From NCBI GenBank assembly GCA_937950315.1, contig CALFDU010000084.1, forward strand, positions 1-32,855: 32,855 bases of DNA, read 5' to 3'. Within the stretch, counting starts at the first letter, position 1, and each line of letters starts with the position of its first letter. This DNA is from an uncultured Saprospiraceae bacterium. GTDB taxonomy: Bacteria > Bacteroidota > Bacteroidia > Chitinophagales > Saprospiraceae. Below, one piece after another: positions 15,665-24,627 of this stretch. The translations under genes and the position numbers were made by a program. Under the pieces are notes generated by a model, which did no database searches, was not told where the DNA came from, and worked only from the letters and a program-made list of their open reading frames with translations.

Positions 15665-16822
15665 TCAGCTTAAGGCCTGATCAATGTCTTCAATAATATC
15701 ATCAATATGTTCCAGTCCGGTTGATATTCTAATGAGACTATTGGTAATTCCCAACTTAAGTCGATCCTCTTCAGGCACACGCAGATGTGTCGTACTTGCA
15801 GGATGAGATGCAATAGAGCGACTGTCTCCCAAATTTGCCGTAAGGCTCAACATTTTTAAGCTATTCAAAAAGTTCACTCCATCCTCGAGTCCACCATCGA
15901 TTTCAAAAGTAACAATACCTCCGCCCTGAGACATTTGTTTCTGAGCAATCTCATATTGTGGATGAGATGCCAAAAAAGGATAATTTACTTTCTTGACTTT
16001 ATCGTTTTTTTCAAGCCACTTTGCAAGCGCCAGTGCATTGCTACAATGGCGATCCATCCTCACAGCCAATGTCTCAAGACTCTTACTCAGAACCCAGGCA
16101 TTAAATGGAGATAGACTTGGCCCAGTGCGTCTTACGAACAAATATGCTTTCTCTACAATTTCTTTCTTGCCCAATATTGCACCACCCATGACTCTGCCTT
16201 GTCCATCAATAAACTTGGTCGCAGAATGTGTAATTATATCTGCTCCCCACTTCGCTGGTTCTTGTAGATAAGGAGTAGCAAAACAATTGTCAATATTTAA
16301 TAGCAGATTGTGGGTTTTGGCAAAAACAGATGCTTTCTCAAGATCAATCAACTCAAGTCCGGGATTACTTGGACTTTCTAAAAACAACATTTTTGAATTT
16401 TGATTTACTGCATCATTCCATGTTTCCATCTTTCTCGGATCGACAAAAGTACAAGTGATGCCATACTCTGGAAGGGTTTGTGATATCACTTGAAAGCTGC
16501 TTCCAAAGATTGCTCTTGAAGCAATGATATGATCGCCTTTTTTAAGAAATGCCATCAAACTAGTAAATACAGCAGCCATTCCTGTTGCTGTAGCCATGCA
16601 AGATTCTACTCCCTCCAATGCGGCTAATTTGGTCTGAAATTCTTCTACACTTGGATTGGTAAATCGACTATAAATATTTCCATTTTCCTTCCCACTGAAT
16701 ACATCTTGCATTTGTTCAGCAGACTCAAATACAAAAGAAGAAGTAGGATGAATCGGCGTGCTGTGTTCTCGATGTTGCGAACGATCCGACTGTATTCTTA
16801 TCGCTTTGGTTTCAAATTTCAT
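15665..16822 (-). CDS. metZ: O-succinylhomoserine sulfhydrylase-like PLP enzyme
   Basis: A 385-residue enzyme of the Cys/Met metabolism PLP family (cystathionine gamma-synthase fold). The PLP-binding lysine is Lys203 in THSATKFIDGQGRVMGG, with Asp178 (NIDNCFATPYLQ) pairing with the PLP ring nitrogen. YSRFTNPS (51-58), GMAAVF and GDSRSIASHPASTTH are all typical. FGSSF in the place of the YGGT seen in synthases, together with RVMGG after the lysine, favours MetZ, which forms homocysteine directly from an activated homoserine and sulfide. Succinyl versus acetyl preference cannot be settled by eye. Translation starts in a TAATG overlap with osmC, so the two are coupled. With metK in the same window it supports the methionine to SAM route, although the genes are about 9 kb apart. 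Confidence 0.88.
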   Translation of the reverse strand: MKFETKAIRIQSDRSQHREHSTPIHPTSSFVFESAEQMQDVFSGKENGNIYSRFTNPSVEEFQTKLAALEGVESCMATATGMAAVFTSLMAFLKKGDHIIASRAIFGSSFQVISQTLPEYGITCTFVDPRKMETWNDAVNQNSKMLFLESPSNPGLELIDLEKASVFAKTHNLLLNIDNCFATPYLQEPAKWGADIITHSATKFIDGQGRVMGGAILGKKEIVEKAYLFVRRTGPSLSPFNAWVLSKSLETLAVRMDRHCSNALALAKWLEKNDKVKKVNYPFLASHPQYEIAQKQMSQGGGIVTFEIDGGLEDGVNFLNSLKMLSLTANLGDSRSIASHPASTTHLRVPEEDRLKLGITNSLIRISTGLEHIDDIIEDIDQALS

Positions 16823-17217
16823 TACCCAACTATTTCGTACGTTGAAGTAATCTCCGCCGCTTTTTCAATCATTTTAGAAACCGAACAATATTTATCTAAT
16901 GAAGAGTTGATGGCTTGCTCCACTTTCTTTTCCTTAAGTTTTCCGTGCAACTTGTAATGTAAATTGATTTTGGTAAATGTTCTAGGAATTTCTTCGCGAC
17001 GTTCTGCTTCTACTTCCACTTCAATATTTTCAAGAGGTTGCCTCATCTTTTCTAAGATCATAACAATATCAATTGAACTACATCCTGCCACTGCCATTAG
17101 TACTGACTCCATAGGACCCGCTGCTGTATCATCTCCCGACAAACGTACTTCATGGCCCTTTTCGTTGCTTGCTACAAAGCTATTTAGGCTATCGCCTGAT
17201 TTTAAAGAAACTTTCAT
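16822..17217 (-). CDS. OsmC family protein
   Basis: A 131-residue OsmC/Ohr-fold protein. The two conserved cysteines are Cys46 (AVAGCSSIDIV) and Cys110 (LDKYCSVSKMI), the catalytic pair of organic-hydroperoxide peroxidases of this family. The opening GDDTAAGPMESVLMAVAGC is typical of the YhfA-like OsmC subgroup and not of Ohr. The predicted role is thiol-dependent reduction of organic peroxides in the cytosol, although many YhfA-like members have no proven substrate. Its stop overlaps the metZ start by one base. A candidate promoter lies upstream, between this gene and the sdhB terminator. Confidence 0.92.
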   Translation of the reverse strand: MKVSLKSGDSLNSFVASNEKGHEVRLSGDDTAAGPMESVLMAVAGCSSIDIVMILEKMRQPLENIEVEVEAERREEIPRTFTKINLHYKLHGKLKEKKVEQAINSSLDKYCSVSKMIEKAAEITSTYEIVG

Positions 17218-17229
17218 TGTTTTTTTTCA

Positions 17230-17261
17230 TAAAGGTAGTCCATAGGAGCAAACAAAATCAA
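17230..17261 (-). promoter_or_regulatory. Putative promoter of osmC-metZ
   Basis: On the minus strand, TTG (17261-17259) lies 21 bp before TACCTTTA (17237-17230). This resembles TTG-N(about 17-23)-TAnnTTTG with the last base mismatched. It ends 12 bp before the osmC ATG. Confidence 0.35.
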
Positions 17262-17276
17262 TAAAGGCAAAAAGAA

Positions 17277-17302
17277 AAGGGCAAGAATCACTTCTCGCCC
17301 TT
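17277..17302 (-). terminator. Rho-independent terminator of sdhCAB
   Basis: On the minus strand AAGGGCGAGAA pairs with TTCTTGCCCTT (11 bp including one G-U) around a 4-nt loop, followed by the T-rich TTCTTTTT. It lies 24 bp after the sdhB stop, so it ends the sdh operon and isolates it from osmC. Confidence 0.9.
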
Positions 17303-17325
17303 GAAAAAATTTATTTTGGTTTATA

Positions 17326-18081
17326 TTATTTATCAGAACTAAACATGGATGCCATGTAATTTCTATTCAATCTTGCGATGTTTTCAATTGAAATATCTTT
17401 AGGACATTCAGCTTCACATGCTCCAGTATTAGAACACATTCCAAATCCTTCTTTATCCATTTGGGCAACCATATTCTGTACTCTTGCTTCGTGTTCAACT
17501 TGTCCTTGCGGCAACAAGCCTAAGTGAGAAACTTTAGCCGAAGTAAACAACATTGCTGATCCATTTGGACATGCAGCCACACAAGCTCCACAACCAATGC
17601 AAGCTGCAGCATCAAAAGCTTTCGATGCTTCTCCTTTTTCGATTGGAATAGAGTTTCCATCAGGAGCTTGACCTGTATTCACTGAGATATATCCTCCAGA
17701 TTGGATGATTCTATCAAAAGCAGATCTGTCAACCGCCAAATCTTTGATTACAGGAAATCCAACTGCTCTAAAAGGTTCAATGGTAATAGTATCACCACTC
17801 TTGAAAGACCTCATGTGCAATTGACATGTTGTTGTTCCTCCATTGGGTCCATGAGGTTGGCCATTAATCACCATGCTACATGCGCCACATATACCTTCTC
17901 TACAATCGTGCTCAAAAACAACTGGTTCTTCTTTCTTACCAATCAATTGCTCATTCAGAACATCAAGCATCTCCAAAAAAGACATGTGTTCTGACGCTTG
18001 TACAGAATATGTTTCAAAGTGACCTTTCTCTTCAGCACTTCTTTGTCTCCATATTTTTAATTGCAATTTCATATCGTTCAT
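17326..18081 (-). CDS. sdhB: Succinate dehydrogenase/fumarate reductase iron-sulfur subunit
   Basis: A 251-residue electron-transfer subunit of respiratory complex II. The N-terminal ferredoxin domain binds [2Fe-2S] through Cys60, Cys65, Cys68 (CREGICGAC) and Cys86. The C-terminal domain holds the four-cysteine run [12 protein letters not shown] (161, 164, 167, 171) and Cys216, Cys222 and Cys226 ([13 protein letters not shown]) for the [4Fe-4S] and [3Fe-4S] centres. It passes electrons between the flavoprotein and the quinone at the cytoplasmic membrane. It is the third gene of sdhCAB, 25 bp after sdhA, and is followed by a clear terminator. The sequence resembles the Bacteroidota/epsilonproteobacterial group, for which both succinate oxidation and fumarate reduction occur. 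Confidence 0.97.
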   Translation of the reverse strand: MNDMKLQLKIWRQRSAEEKGHFETYSVQASEHMSFLEMLDVLNEQLIGKKEEPVVFEHDCREGICGACSMVINGQPHGPNGGTTTCQLHMRSFKSGDTITIEPFRAVGFPVIKDLAVDRSAFDRIIQSGGYISVNTGQAPDGNSIPIEKGEASKAFDAAACIGCGACVAACPNGSAMLFTSAKVSHLGLLPQGQVEHEARVQNMVAQMDKEGFGMCSNTGACEAECPKDISIENIARLNRNYMASMFSSDK

Positions 18082-18106
18082 AACATCAAATTTAAAAGTG
18101 CTTGAA

Positions 18107-20113
18107 TTATTTATAAGATCTTGTTTTCAGTTCGACATTTTCAAACTTCAACTCTTCTTTGTGTAATTTAATTTCATCGTTGTCTGTCCATTCCCATGCA
18201 GATACATACGTATAGTCAGCATCATTTCTTTTTGCTTCACCATCTTCTGTAACGTACTCCTCTCTGAAGTGACCACCACAACTTTCGTTTCTATCCAATG
18301 CATCCACCATCATTACTTCACCAAGTTCAAGGAAATCAGCAACTCTCAATGCTTTCTCTAATTCAGGATTAAATTCATCTTTATTTCCTGGCACAAAAAC
18401 ATCAGAGTAGAATTCTTTTCTCAATTCTTGAATCATCTTCTGACCTTTCTTCAAGCCTTCAGCGTTTCTTGACATACCGCAGTACTCCCACATGATCTTC
18501 CCTAATCTTCTATGGAAACTTTCAACAGATTGATTCCCCTTTATGTTCATCACCTTGTCCAATCTTTCCTTTACTTCTTGCTCAGCCTTCATAAATTCTG
18601 GTGAGTCATTGGCAATTTGCGGTGTTCTAATTTCTTTACTTAAGAATTGTCCGATTGTGTAAGGGATAACAAAATATCCATCTGCCAATCCTTGCATCAA
18701 AGCAGAAGCACCTAGTCTGTTGGCTCCATGATCAGAGAAATTGGCTTCTCCCAATGCAAACAATCCAGGTACATTTGTTTCCAAATTATAATCAACCCAA
18801 AGACCTCCCATTGTATAGTGAACGGCTGGGTAAATCTTCATTGGATTCTTATAAGGATTCTCTCCAGTAATCTTTTCATACATTTCAAAAAGGTTACCAT
18901 ACTTCTGCTCTACTACCTTCTCTCCCAGTGTTCTTATTTGTCCAGCTGAAGGGTTTGCATTTCCTTGGGAGAAGGCTTCTGCTTTCCCATATCGCTCAAT
19001 CGCTGAAGCAAAATCTAAGAATACGGCGAGTCCAGTAGGCGCTACACCATTTCCTTCGTCGCAAGCAACTTTCGCCGCTCTAGAAGCTACATCTCTTGGC
19101 ACCAAGTTTCCGAATGCCGGATATCTTCTCTCCAAATAATAATCTCTGTCTTCTTCAGCAATATCATTACCCTTCTTTGTTCCTTTTCTGATTGCTTCCG
19201 CATCCTCTTTGCTCTTAGGCACCCATACTCTACCATCGTTTCTCAATGACTCTGACATCAGTGTCAATTTAGATTGGTAATCCCCTGAAACAGGAATACA
19301 AGTTGGGTGAATCTGAGTGAAGCAAGGGTTTGCCATCAAGGCACCTTTTCTTACTGCTCTCCATCCAGCACTTACATTAGATCCCATTGCATTGGTTGAA
19401 AGGTAGAATACGTTTCCGTAACCTCCCGTCGCAAGAACAACGCAATGTGCAGAATGTCTTTCGATCTCACCTGTCAACAAGTTCCTCGCGATGATTCCTC
19501 TTGCCTTTCCATCGATTTTCACGACGTCAAGCATTTCGTGTCTATTGTAAATGGTACACTTTCCTGTATTGGCTTGTCTTGCCAATGCCTGGTATGCGCC
19601 AATCAATAATTGTTGTCCAGTCTGACCTCTTGCATAAAAGGTTCTTGACACTTGTACCCCACCAAAAGATCTGTTGGCCAATAATCCGCCGTACTCTCTT
19701 GCGAATGGAACACCTTGTGCCACGCACTGATCGATAATATCTCTACTTGCTTCTGCAAGTCTATGCACATTGGCTTCTCTTGATCTATAATCACCACCTT
19801 TGATGGTATCATAAAACAATCTCCAGACACTATCACCGTCGTTTTGGTAATTCTTTGCTGCGTTGATTCCACCCTGTGCTGCAATACTGTGCGCACGTCT
19901 TGGTGAATCATGGAAAGTGAAAACTTTGACATTGTATCCAAGTTCTCCAAGCGTAGCTGCTGCCGAAGCACCTGCCAACCCTGTTCCAACTACAATGACA
20001 TCAATTCTTCTCTTGTTGTTAGGAGCTACGAGGTTCATGGAACCTTTGTATTGAGTCCACTTTTCAGCTAACTCTCCTTGAGGGGTCTTTGAATCTAAAT
20101 TTATACTAGACAT
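18107..20113 (-). CDS. sdhA: Succinate dehydrogenase/fumarate reductase flavoprotein subunit
   Basis: The 668-residue catalytic subunit of complex II. The start is the ATG at 20113 (MSSINLDSK); an in-frame TTG at 20158 lies inside sdhC and is rejected. The FAD dinucleotide-binding loop is [19 protein letters not shown] (about 41-59). His75 in [11 protein letters not shown] is the covalent FAD attachment residue. [21 protein letters not shown] and the late [19 protein letters not shown] carry the substrate and flavin contacts. It interconverts succinate and fumarate on the cytoplasmic face. Long relative to E. coli SdhA (588), it matches the longer class with a single di-heme anchor subunit. 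It starts 7 bp after the sdhC stop. Confidence 0.97.
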   Translation of the reverse strand: MSSINLDSKTPQGELAEKWTQYKGSMNLVAPNNKRRIDVIVVGTGLAGASAAATLGELGYNVKVFTFHDSPRRAHSIAAQGGINAAKNYQNDGDSVWRLFYDTIKGGDYRSREANVHRLAEASRDIIDQCVAQGVPFAREYGGLLANRSFGGVQVSRTFYARGQTGQQLLIGAYQALARQANTGKCTIYNRHEMLDVVKIDGKARGIIARNLLTGEIERHSAHCVVLATGGYGNVFYLSTNAMGSNVSAGWRAVRKGALMANPCFTQIHPTCIPVSGDYQSKLTLMSESLRNDGRVWVPKSKEDAEAIRKGTKKGNDIAEEDRDYYLERRYPAFGNLVPRDVASRAAKVACDEGNGVAPTGLAVFLDFASAIERYGKAEAFSQGNANPSAGQIRTLGEKVVEQKYGNLFEMYEKITGENPYKNPMKIYPAVHYTMGGLWVDYNLETNVPGLFALGEANFSDHGANRLGASALMQGLADGYFVIPYTIGQFLSKEIRTPQIANDSPEFMKAEQEVKERLDKVMNIKGNQSVESFHRRLGKIMWEYCGMSRNAEGLKKGQKMIQELRKEFYSDVFVPGNKDEFNPELEKALRVADFLELGEVMMVDALDRNESCGGHFREEYVTEDGEAKRNDADYTYVSAWEWTDNDEIKLHKEELKFENVELKTRSYK

Positions 20114-20120
20114 AGAATGA

Positions 20121-20807
20121 TCATTTAATGAAGTAGACGTAAAGAGGGATAATTGCAAATCCCAATGGTACTAAAATCGAATAAGCCTTCCCTAGTCCAG
20201 CTATAATCGGAGTATATTTTTTGTGATTGATTCCTAAACTTTGGAATGCACTTGCAAATCCATGACTCAAGTGGAAACCTAAAATAACTAGTCCAACGAT
20301 GTATACAATTACGACCCAAAGTTGACTAAAACTATATGATACTTTTTCGTAAAGATCCTTTACAGGATGACCAAGAGAAGCAGATTGAACTTCGTTAATC
20401 CATCCTTCTCCCATTTTCATCTTGAACCAAAAATCTCCCATATGAATGAAGAGAAAGGCAAGAACCAAAGTTCCTAGCAGGGCCATATTCTTAGAAGCCC
20501 AAGTTGCACTTTTATTGGTAGAAACAGCGTATTTGGTACCCTTGGCTCCTTTGTTTTGAAAGTAAAGCAAGATTCCTACTGCGGCATGTAATAAAATGAA
20601 GATATAGTTCCCATATGAAATAAGAATGATCAATGGGTTGTGCGTCATTATATACGCATAAGAATTAAATGCCTCTCCACCATCATTTTTCAAAAGCTGT
20701 AAATTTCCAGCTAAGTGTACGGTAAGAAACAGAATTAAAAACAAACCTGTCAAGCTCATGATCAACTTTCGTCCGATGCTTGAGGTAAGAAACTTAATAA
20801 TCCACAT
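20121..20807 (-). CDS. sdhC: Succinate dehydrogenase cytochrome b subunit (five-helix, di-heme type)
   Basis: A 228-residue membrane anchor of complex II. Five hydrophobic helices are visible, at about 14-38, 57-84, 105-128, 160-184 and 203-226. Histidines in the helices (His31 in TVHLAGN, His74 in LLHAAVG, His122 in FIHMGDFW, His179/His182 in GFHLSHG) supply candidate ligands for two b hemes. A single fused anchor in place of separate SdhC and SdhD marks the type B complex seen in Bacteroidota, Bacillus and Wolinella. It leads the operon sdhC-sdhA-sdhB, with an exact -7 promoter match 24 bp upstream. It carries electrons to menaquinone in relatives; the quinone used here is inferred. Confidence 0.95.
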   Translation of the reverse strand: MWIIKFLTSSIGRKLIMSLTGLFLILFLTVHLAGNLQLLKNDGGEAFNSYAYIMTHNPLIILISYGNYIFILLHAAVGILLYFQNKGAKGTKYAVSTNKSATWASKNMALLGTLVLAFLFIHMGDFWFKMKMGEGWINEVQSASLGHPVKDLYEKVSYSFSQLWVVIVYIVGLVILGFHLSHGFASAFQSLGINHKKYTPIIAGLGKAYSILVPLGFAIIPLYVYFIK

Positions 20808-20831
20808 GGTTAATTGTTTTTTCTGGTTTTA

Positions 20832-20839
20832 CAAATTTA
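20832..20839 (-). promoter_or_regulatory. Putative -7 promoter element for sdhCAB
   Basis: The minus strand reads TAAATTTG, an exact TAnnTTTG match, ending 24 bp before the sdhC ATG. A -33 TTG at normal spacing was not found. Confidence 0.45.
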
Positions 20840-20950
20840 AAATAATCCAACGATTTTAGTTATCTGATATATTGATCAACCTTATTTAGAATAATTTTAG
20901 ATAATGAGCCAAAAAAGGGTAAAAAAGCCGCATTTATTTGAACATTCGCT

Positions 20951-20958
20951 TATTTTCG
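20951..20958 (+). promoter_or_regulatory. Putative -7 promoter element for the cyclophilin gene
   Basis: TATTTTCG differs from TAnnTTTG by one base and lies 21 bp before the ATG at 20980. The nearest TTTG upstream is too close (10 bp) to be a normal -33 element. The identical octamer precedes the response regulator gene. Confidence 0.33.
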
Positions 20959-20979
20959 CGATCCTAAACCATATAAATT

Positions 20980-21483
20980 ATGTCAGCAACAGATAAAATA
21001 GATATTGCAGAGATTCAGATGCTAATGCATGAGGCTAAGTTTGATAAGGACGTAGAAATCTGCATTCACACCAATAAAGGAGATATAAACCTTACTTTAT
21101 TTGCTCAAAAATGTCCATTGACCGTAGCCAACTTTCTTGAATTGACCAAGAAAGGATACTATGATGGACTTACTTTCCACAGAGTAATCCCAGATTTCAT
21201 GGTTCAAGGAGGTTGCCCTCTTGGTACCGGTACCGGAGGACCTGGGTACAAGTTTGAAGATGAATTCCATCCAGAATTGAAGCATGATGCAGGAGGTATT
21301 CTATCCATGGCAAATGCAGGACCCGGCACCAATGGAAGTCAATTTTTCATCACACATGTAGAGACTCCTTGGTTGGATGGAAATCATACGGTTTTTGGAA
21401 AGATCTTGGGTGAAAAAGATCAAGAAACGATCAATGATATCCGCATGGGCGATGAGATTCTTAGTATCGAGATTAAGGATTAG
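20980..21483 (+). CDS. Cyclophilin-type peptidylprolyl isomerase
   Basis: A 167-residue single-domain cyclophilin that catalyses cis-trans isomerisation of X-Pro bonds. The active-site pattern is intact: Arg68, Phe73 and Gln76 in [30 protein letters not shown] (about 110-126), and [11 protein letters not shown] with Trp131 and His136. There is no signal peptide, so it should be cytosolic, unlike the many secreted PPIases of this phylum. About 20 extra residues precede the domain ([16 protein letters not shown]), likely a short helix. The HAD gene begins 2 bp after its stop, so the two form an operon. Confidence 0.95.
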   Translation: MSATDKIDIAEIQMLMHEAKFDKDVEICIHTNKGDINLTLFAQKCPLTVANFLELTKKGYYDGLTFHRVIPDFMVQGGCPLGTGTGGPGYKFEDEFHPELKHDAGGILSMANAGPGTNGSQFFITHVETPWLDGNHTVFGKILGEKDQETINDIRMGDEILSIEIKD

Positions 21484-21485
21484 GC

Positions 21486-22103
21486 TTGCCGCAAATAAAA
21501 AATATCATTTTCGATTTAGGGGGTGTTCTTATTGGATGGGATCCTAAGGCGGTCTTTCGTACCATTTTTGAAACGGAAGAGGAAGTCGATTGGTTTCTGA
21601 ACAACATCTGCACCTTTGACTGGAATGAAAAACAAGATGCTGGTCGCACGTTGAAAGAAGCGACAGAGACGCTGGTAGAAAAATTTCCAGAACATAAAAA
21701 TAATATTGAAGCATTTTACGGACGATGGGACGAGATGCTTACAGGAGCCATTCAAGGCACTGTAGATATTTTAAAAAAATTCGTTGGCGATCCACGATAT
21801 AAAGTTTTGGCATTGACCAATTGGTCTGCTGAAACTTTTCCTATTGCACAAGCTCGATATGAATTCTTACAATGGTTTGAAGGAATTGTTGTTTCAGGAA
21901 TAGAAATGTGTAAAAAACCAGAATCCAAATTTTATAACATCTTATTAGACCGATATTCTTTGACTCCGGAGGAATGCTTGTTTATTGATGACAACAAAAG
22001 AAATTGTGAAGCAGCAGAAAAATTAGGAATCAACGCCATCCAATTTTCAACGCCGGCGCAATTGACTTCAGAACTAAGTCATTACATTGACGGAAATTCT
22101 TGA
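21486..22103 (+). CDS. HAD-superfamily (subfamily IA, YihX-like) phosphatase
   Basis: A 205-residue HAD hydrolase with an N-terminal cap insertion. Motif I is IIFDLGGVLIGWD with nucleophile Asp10; the second position is Gly12 where many phosphatases have Asp, as in YihX-type DLGNV proteins. Motif II is ALTNWS (Thr111/Ser114 region), the motif III lysine is Lys144 (CKKPESKFY), and motif IV is CLFIDDNKRNC (Asp168, Asp169). The start must be TTG at 21486, because the next in-frame Met lies far inside the fold and motif I begins within 10 codons. It is 2 bp from the cyclophilin stop. YihX acts on glucose-1-phosphate, but the substrate here is unknown. The last 22 bp overlap the convergent serine hydrolase gene. 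Confidence 0.92.
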   Translation: MPQIKNIIFDLGGVLIGWDPKAVFRTIFETEEEVDWFLNNICTFDWNEKQDAGRTLKEATETLVEKFPEHKNNIEAFYGRWDEMLTGAIQGTVDILKKFVGDPRYKVLALTNWSAETFPIAQARYEFLQWFEGIVVSGIEMCKKPESKFYNILLDRYSLTPEECLFIDDNKRNCEAAEKLGINAIQFSTPAQLTSELSHYIDGNS

Positions 22104-23377
22104 CCAAACTCAAATCTAAAAGAACTAAGGTCGAGTTTGCCTCTCTCTCTCGTTAATTCGTATTCATAAATCTTTCTACCCAAGGCTGCCAGGAAAGGAA
22201 TTCCTAATTCATCATACTCATAGACCCCATCATTAAAAATTTGGTTTTCGTTGACTTGAATGGTTGCTGTCAAGAAAAAAGCAATATTATACTTTAGATC
22301 CACAATGAAGGCACAATCGGTTAAGGTACCATATGCATATCCTACCTTATTGAATATTCTAATATGGTCAGGAATTTTTTGTTTGTTATCACCATACATG
22401 AAAAACTTAACATACCCATCATAGTATTCTTCTTGATCGTAGATTGGGAATTTTTGTTCCCTTGGCAATCTAGCCATGGCATGTTTTAAAAAAGCCGTAT
22501 GGTATTTATTTATTTTGAATCTTTCCTCTTCTTCAAAGTAATCAGGAAACATGATACGTTGGATAGATCCTTCAAGGTCAGAGATCGAAATAAAATTTTT
22601 GTCAGACATGTCGAATGGCTCATTCACCAACTCATCATTGCCATCTATGTAGCCTTTGCCTTTAATGGCAGAAGTCAATTGATCCGATCGAAAATCCTTG
22701 GTTGACTTGCGCACGATTTCAGAATAGAGCGTTCCATCCTCGTTATAAAATTCAAATGGATTGGCGAATGCATTGGTTTCATAATCATACCCTGACACAC
22801 CTACCCTTGTGATGATTCTTGAATGAAGAAAATATCCTTTATTTAATAAAGCATGATTGATATCATCTCTTCCGACAAATTCATACAATCTGTTGTAAGC
22901 ATTGTTATCACTTACTACAAAAAGTCTATTGATCAGATGCCGAAGAGTGATGATTGAATCTTTGGCCGTTTTATCAAGCCTAAATGAAGTCTGCGGACTC
23001 ATGCCTTGACCAAAACGTATTGGTGTATCGATATCTACATCGTACCCAGCATTTTGTATCATCTCCAATTTTTCCAAAGCCAAAAAAGCGACGGGCATCT
23101 TTACTGTACTTGCTGGATAAAAGTAATGCAAGGAATCAGTCAAAACATCATGACTATTGAATGAAATAATTCCATTTGTATCTACATCTAATTGAGTATA
23201 TCTTACTTGTAATTCATACTTACCAGGATTTGATACAATCTGAGGAAATGATTCATTCAACTCTGCTATGATCTGAAATAGGGCACTGTGTTGAATGTAG
23301 TTTTGATGATCTTCATCGTTACATTTCATACCGCTCAAGGCAAATGTCAAAATCAGTAGAAAAAAGAGATTCTTCAT
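22082..23377 (-). CDS. Serine hydrolase of class A beta-lactamase fold
   Basis: A 431-residue exported protein with the penicillin-recognising serine hydrolase motifs: Ser90-x-x-Lys93 (PASTVKMPVAF), SDN at 156-158 (VVSDNNAYNRLYEFVG) and K-V-G at 344-346 (FNKVGYAYGTLTD) in place of KTG. The hydrophobic N-terminus is a signal peptide. A Cys at 19 is preceded by Met-Lys, which does not fit a lipobox, so a lipoprotein is not assumed. It is about 140 residues longer than a class A beta-lactamase, with an insert at about 195-290. A Glu166-type deacylation residue is not obvious, so resistance is not claimed; an envelope peptidase or esterase role is equally possible. The TauE/SafE stop abuts its ATG with no gap. 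Confidence 0.87.
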   Translation of the reverse strand: MKNLFFLLILTFALSGMKCNDEDHQNYIQHSALFQIIAELNESFPQIVSNPGKYELQVRYTQLDVDTNGIISFNSHDVLTDSLHYFYPASTVKMPVAFLALEKLEMIQNAGYDVDIDTPIRFGQGMSPQTSFRLDKTAKDSIITLRHLINRLFVVSDNNAYNRLYEFVGRDDINHALLNKGYFLHSRIITRVGVSGYDYETNAFANPFEFYNEDGTLYSEIVRKSTKDFRSDQLTSAIKGKGYIDGNDELVNEPFDMSDKNFISISDLEGSIQRIMFPDYFEEEERFKINKYHTAFLKHAMARLPREQKFPIYDQEEYYDGYVKFFMYGDNKQKIPDHIRIFNKVGYAYGTLTDCAFIVDLKYNIAFFLTATIQVNENQIFNDGVYEYDELGIPFLAALGRKIYEYELTRERGKLDLSSFRFEFGQEFPSM

Positions 23378-24157
23378 TTAAAAAATCGTTGAAAGAAAAT
23401 CAAAAATACCGAAGTAATAGCAAATGACAAAGACAATGATAGAAAGCAACACACGGTAAGCCCAAAGATTGGCTTTTTCATTTTCTGAGGCAAACTTGGC
23501 GGTCAGCCATCCACCAAGCATCTGACCTAACGTAATGGCTATCCCTGCTTTGATATCTACCAAGCCATTCCACCAAAAAATAAAAAGCGCAAGAACAGAA
23601 TAAACCAAAACAATAAATGACTTCAATGCATTTCCTTCTACCAAGTTATACCTTCCTAGAAGGACAATTGTCACAATAAATACGACTCCCATTCCCATTT
23701 GAATAAATCCTCCATAAATTCCTATTAACAAAAAGACAGGGATTAAAATATATAGAGGAGGATGATAGTCTTCTGTAAATTCTCTAAGTAATTTTTTTGG
23801 ATTCAGAAGTAAGACAAAAAATAAAATTACGATGAGATATTTGAAGATAACTTTGAATTGTTCATTGCTTACAATTAATGCAATGTACACTCCTATCATG
23901 GCACCAATGCATGTGGTAATTAGATACCATTTCCCCCGAGAGACATTTAATTTTCCTTTCTTGTAAAAAGTCAAAGTAGAAGTCACTCCAGCGAAGACGG
24001 TATTCAATCTATTGGTACCATTGGCAACATTTGCCGGAAGGCCTATCAACTCCATAAGAATCGATAAAGTAATAATAGACCCAAAACCAGCGAGTGTATT
24101 CATACCCCCTGCGATTAAGCCACCAAAAAAACCGACAACAACGATCCACCAATCCAT
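23378..24157 (-). CDS. TauE/SafE family sulfite/anion exporter-like permease
   Basis: A 259-residue integral membrane protein with about eight hydrophobic helices in two repeats. Conserved family features are GGLIAGGMNTLAGFGSIITL (about 13-32) in the first half with LPANVANGTNRL, and the matching second-half segment GIYGGFIQMGMGVVFIV. This fits TauE/SafE (DUF81) permeases, which export sulfite, sulfoacetate or related organic anions from the cytosol. The substrate cannot be inferred from sequence alone. It starts 1 bp after the methylmalonyl-CoA epimerase stop and ends directly against the serine hydrolase ATG. The three are therefore likely one transcript, an unusual grouping. Confidence 0.92.
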   Translation of the reverse strand: MDWWIVVVGFFGGLIAGGMNTLAGFGSIITLSILMELIGLPANVANGTNRLNTVFAGVTSTLTFYKKGKLNVSRGKWYLITTCIGAMIGVYIALIVSNEQFKVIFKYLIVILFFVLLLNPKKLLREFTEDYHPPLYILIPVFLLIGIYGGFIQMGMGVVFIVTIVLLGRYNLVEGNALKSFIVLVYSVLALFIFWWNGLVDIKAGIAITLGQMLGGWLTAKFASENEKANLWAYRVLLSIIVFVICYYFGIFDFLSTIF

Positions 24158-24158
24158 C

Positions 24159-24569
24159 TTAGGCTTCTACATTGCGCTCTTGACAGAGCTCGATCAGAAC
24201 ACCATTGGCATCCTTCGGATGGACAAAGCAGATGAGTTTATTATCAGCACCATGTTTTGGCTTCTTGTTCAAGAGACGAAAACCATCTTGCTCCATGCGT
24301 TTCATTTCAGCTTGAATATCTGATACCAAAAAGGCCACGTGATGCATTCCTTCGCCCTTTTTTTCTATAAACTTGGCAATCGGGCTATCTGCTTTGGTCG
24401 CTTGTAATAGTTCAATTTTATTGGGTCCAGAGCGAATAAATGAGGTAATAACACCCTCTGACTCCACTACCTCACGCTTGTAAGGAGCTGCACCAAACAA
24501 CAATGAATAGGTCTTTTCAGCGGCATCCAAATCCTTTACAGCAATACCGATATGTTCAATTTTTTGCAT
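24159..24569 (-). CDS. mce: Methylmalonyl-CoA epimerase
   Basis: A 136-residue vicinal-oxygen-chelate (glyoxalase fold) protein matching methylmalonyl-CoA epimerase. Metal ligands are His7 (EHIGIAV), His76/His77 (GEGMHHVAF) and Glu127 (GVLIELCQ), and KIELLQ (Glu53) is conserved. KGEGMHHVAFLV and ANGVLIELCQ are especially diagnostic. It converts (S)- and (R)-methylmalonyl-CoA in the propionate/succinate pathway, linking to the mutase, which is not in this window. It is the first gene of the minus-strand set with the TauE/SafE permease and serine hydrolase. A -7-like octamer lies 4 bp from the ATG. Confidence 0.93.
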   Translation of the reverse strand: MQKIEHIGIAVKDLDAAEKTYSLLFGAAPYKREVVESEGVITSFIRSGPNKIELLQATKADSPIAKFIEKKGEGMHHVAFLVSDIQAEMKRMEQDGFRLLNKKPKHGADNKLICFVHPKDANGVLIELCQERNVEA

Positions 24570-24573
24570 ACCG

Positions 24574-24581
24574 TAAAGATA
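24574..24581 (-). promoter_or_regulatory. Putative -7 element abutting the epimerase start
   Basis: The minus strand reads TATCTTTA, one mismatch from TAnnTTTG, only 4 bp before the ATG. A TTG (24598-24596) lies 14 bp upstream, shorter than usual spacing. If used, the message would be leaderless. Confidence 0.3.
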
Positions 24582-24627
24582 GAAATCATAGTTTTCAATC
24601 CCTTATACTTTTAAACTTATCATAAGG

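Noticed and set aside
18107-20158. Extended sdhA starting at TTG 20158
   Set aside because: The extension lies inside sdhC and adds a non-conserved leader. The ATG at 20113 gives a normal start 7 bp after the sdhC stop.
20937-20940. TTTG as the -33 element of the cyclophilin promoter
   Set aside because: It lies only 10 bp from the -7-like octamer, far shorter than the usual spacing.
22082-23377. Lipoprotein signal at Cys19 of the serine hydrolase
   Set aside because: The residues before the cysteine (Gly-Met-Lys) do not fit a lipobox. An ordinary signal peptide is more likely.
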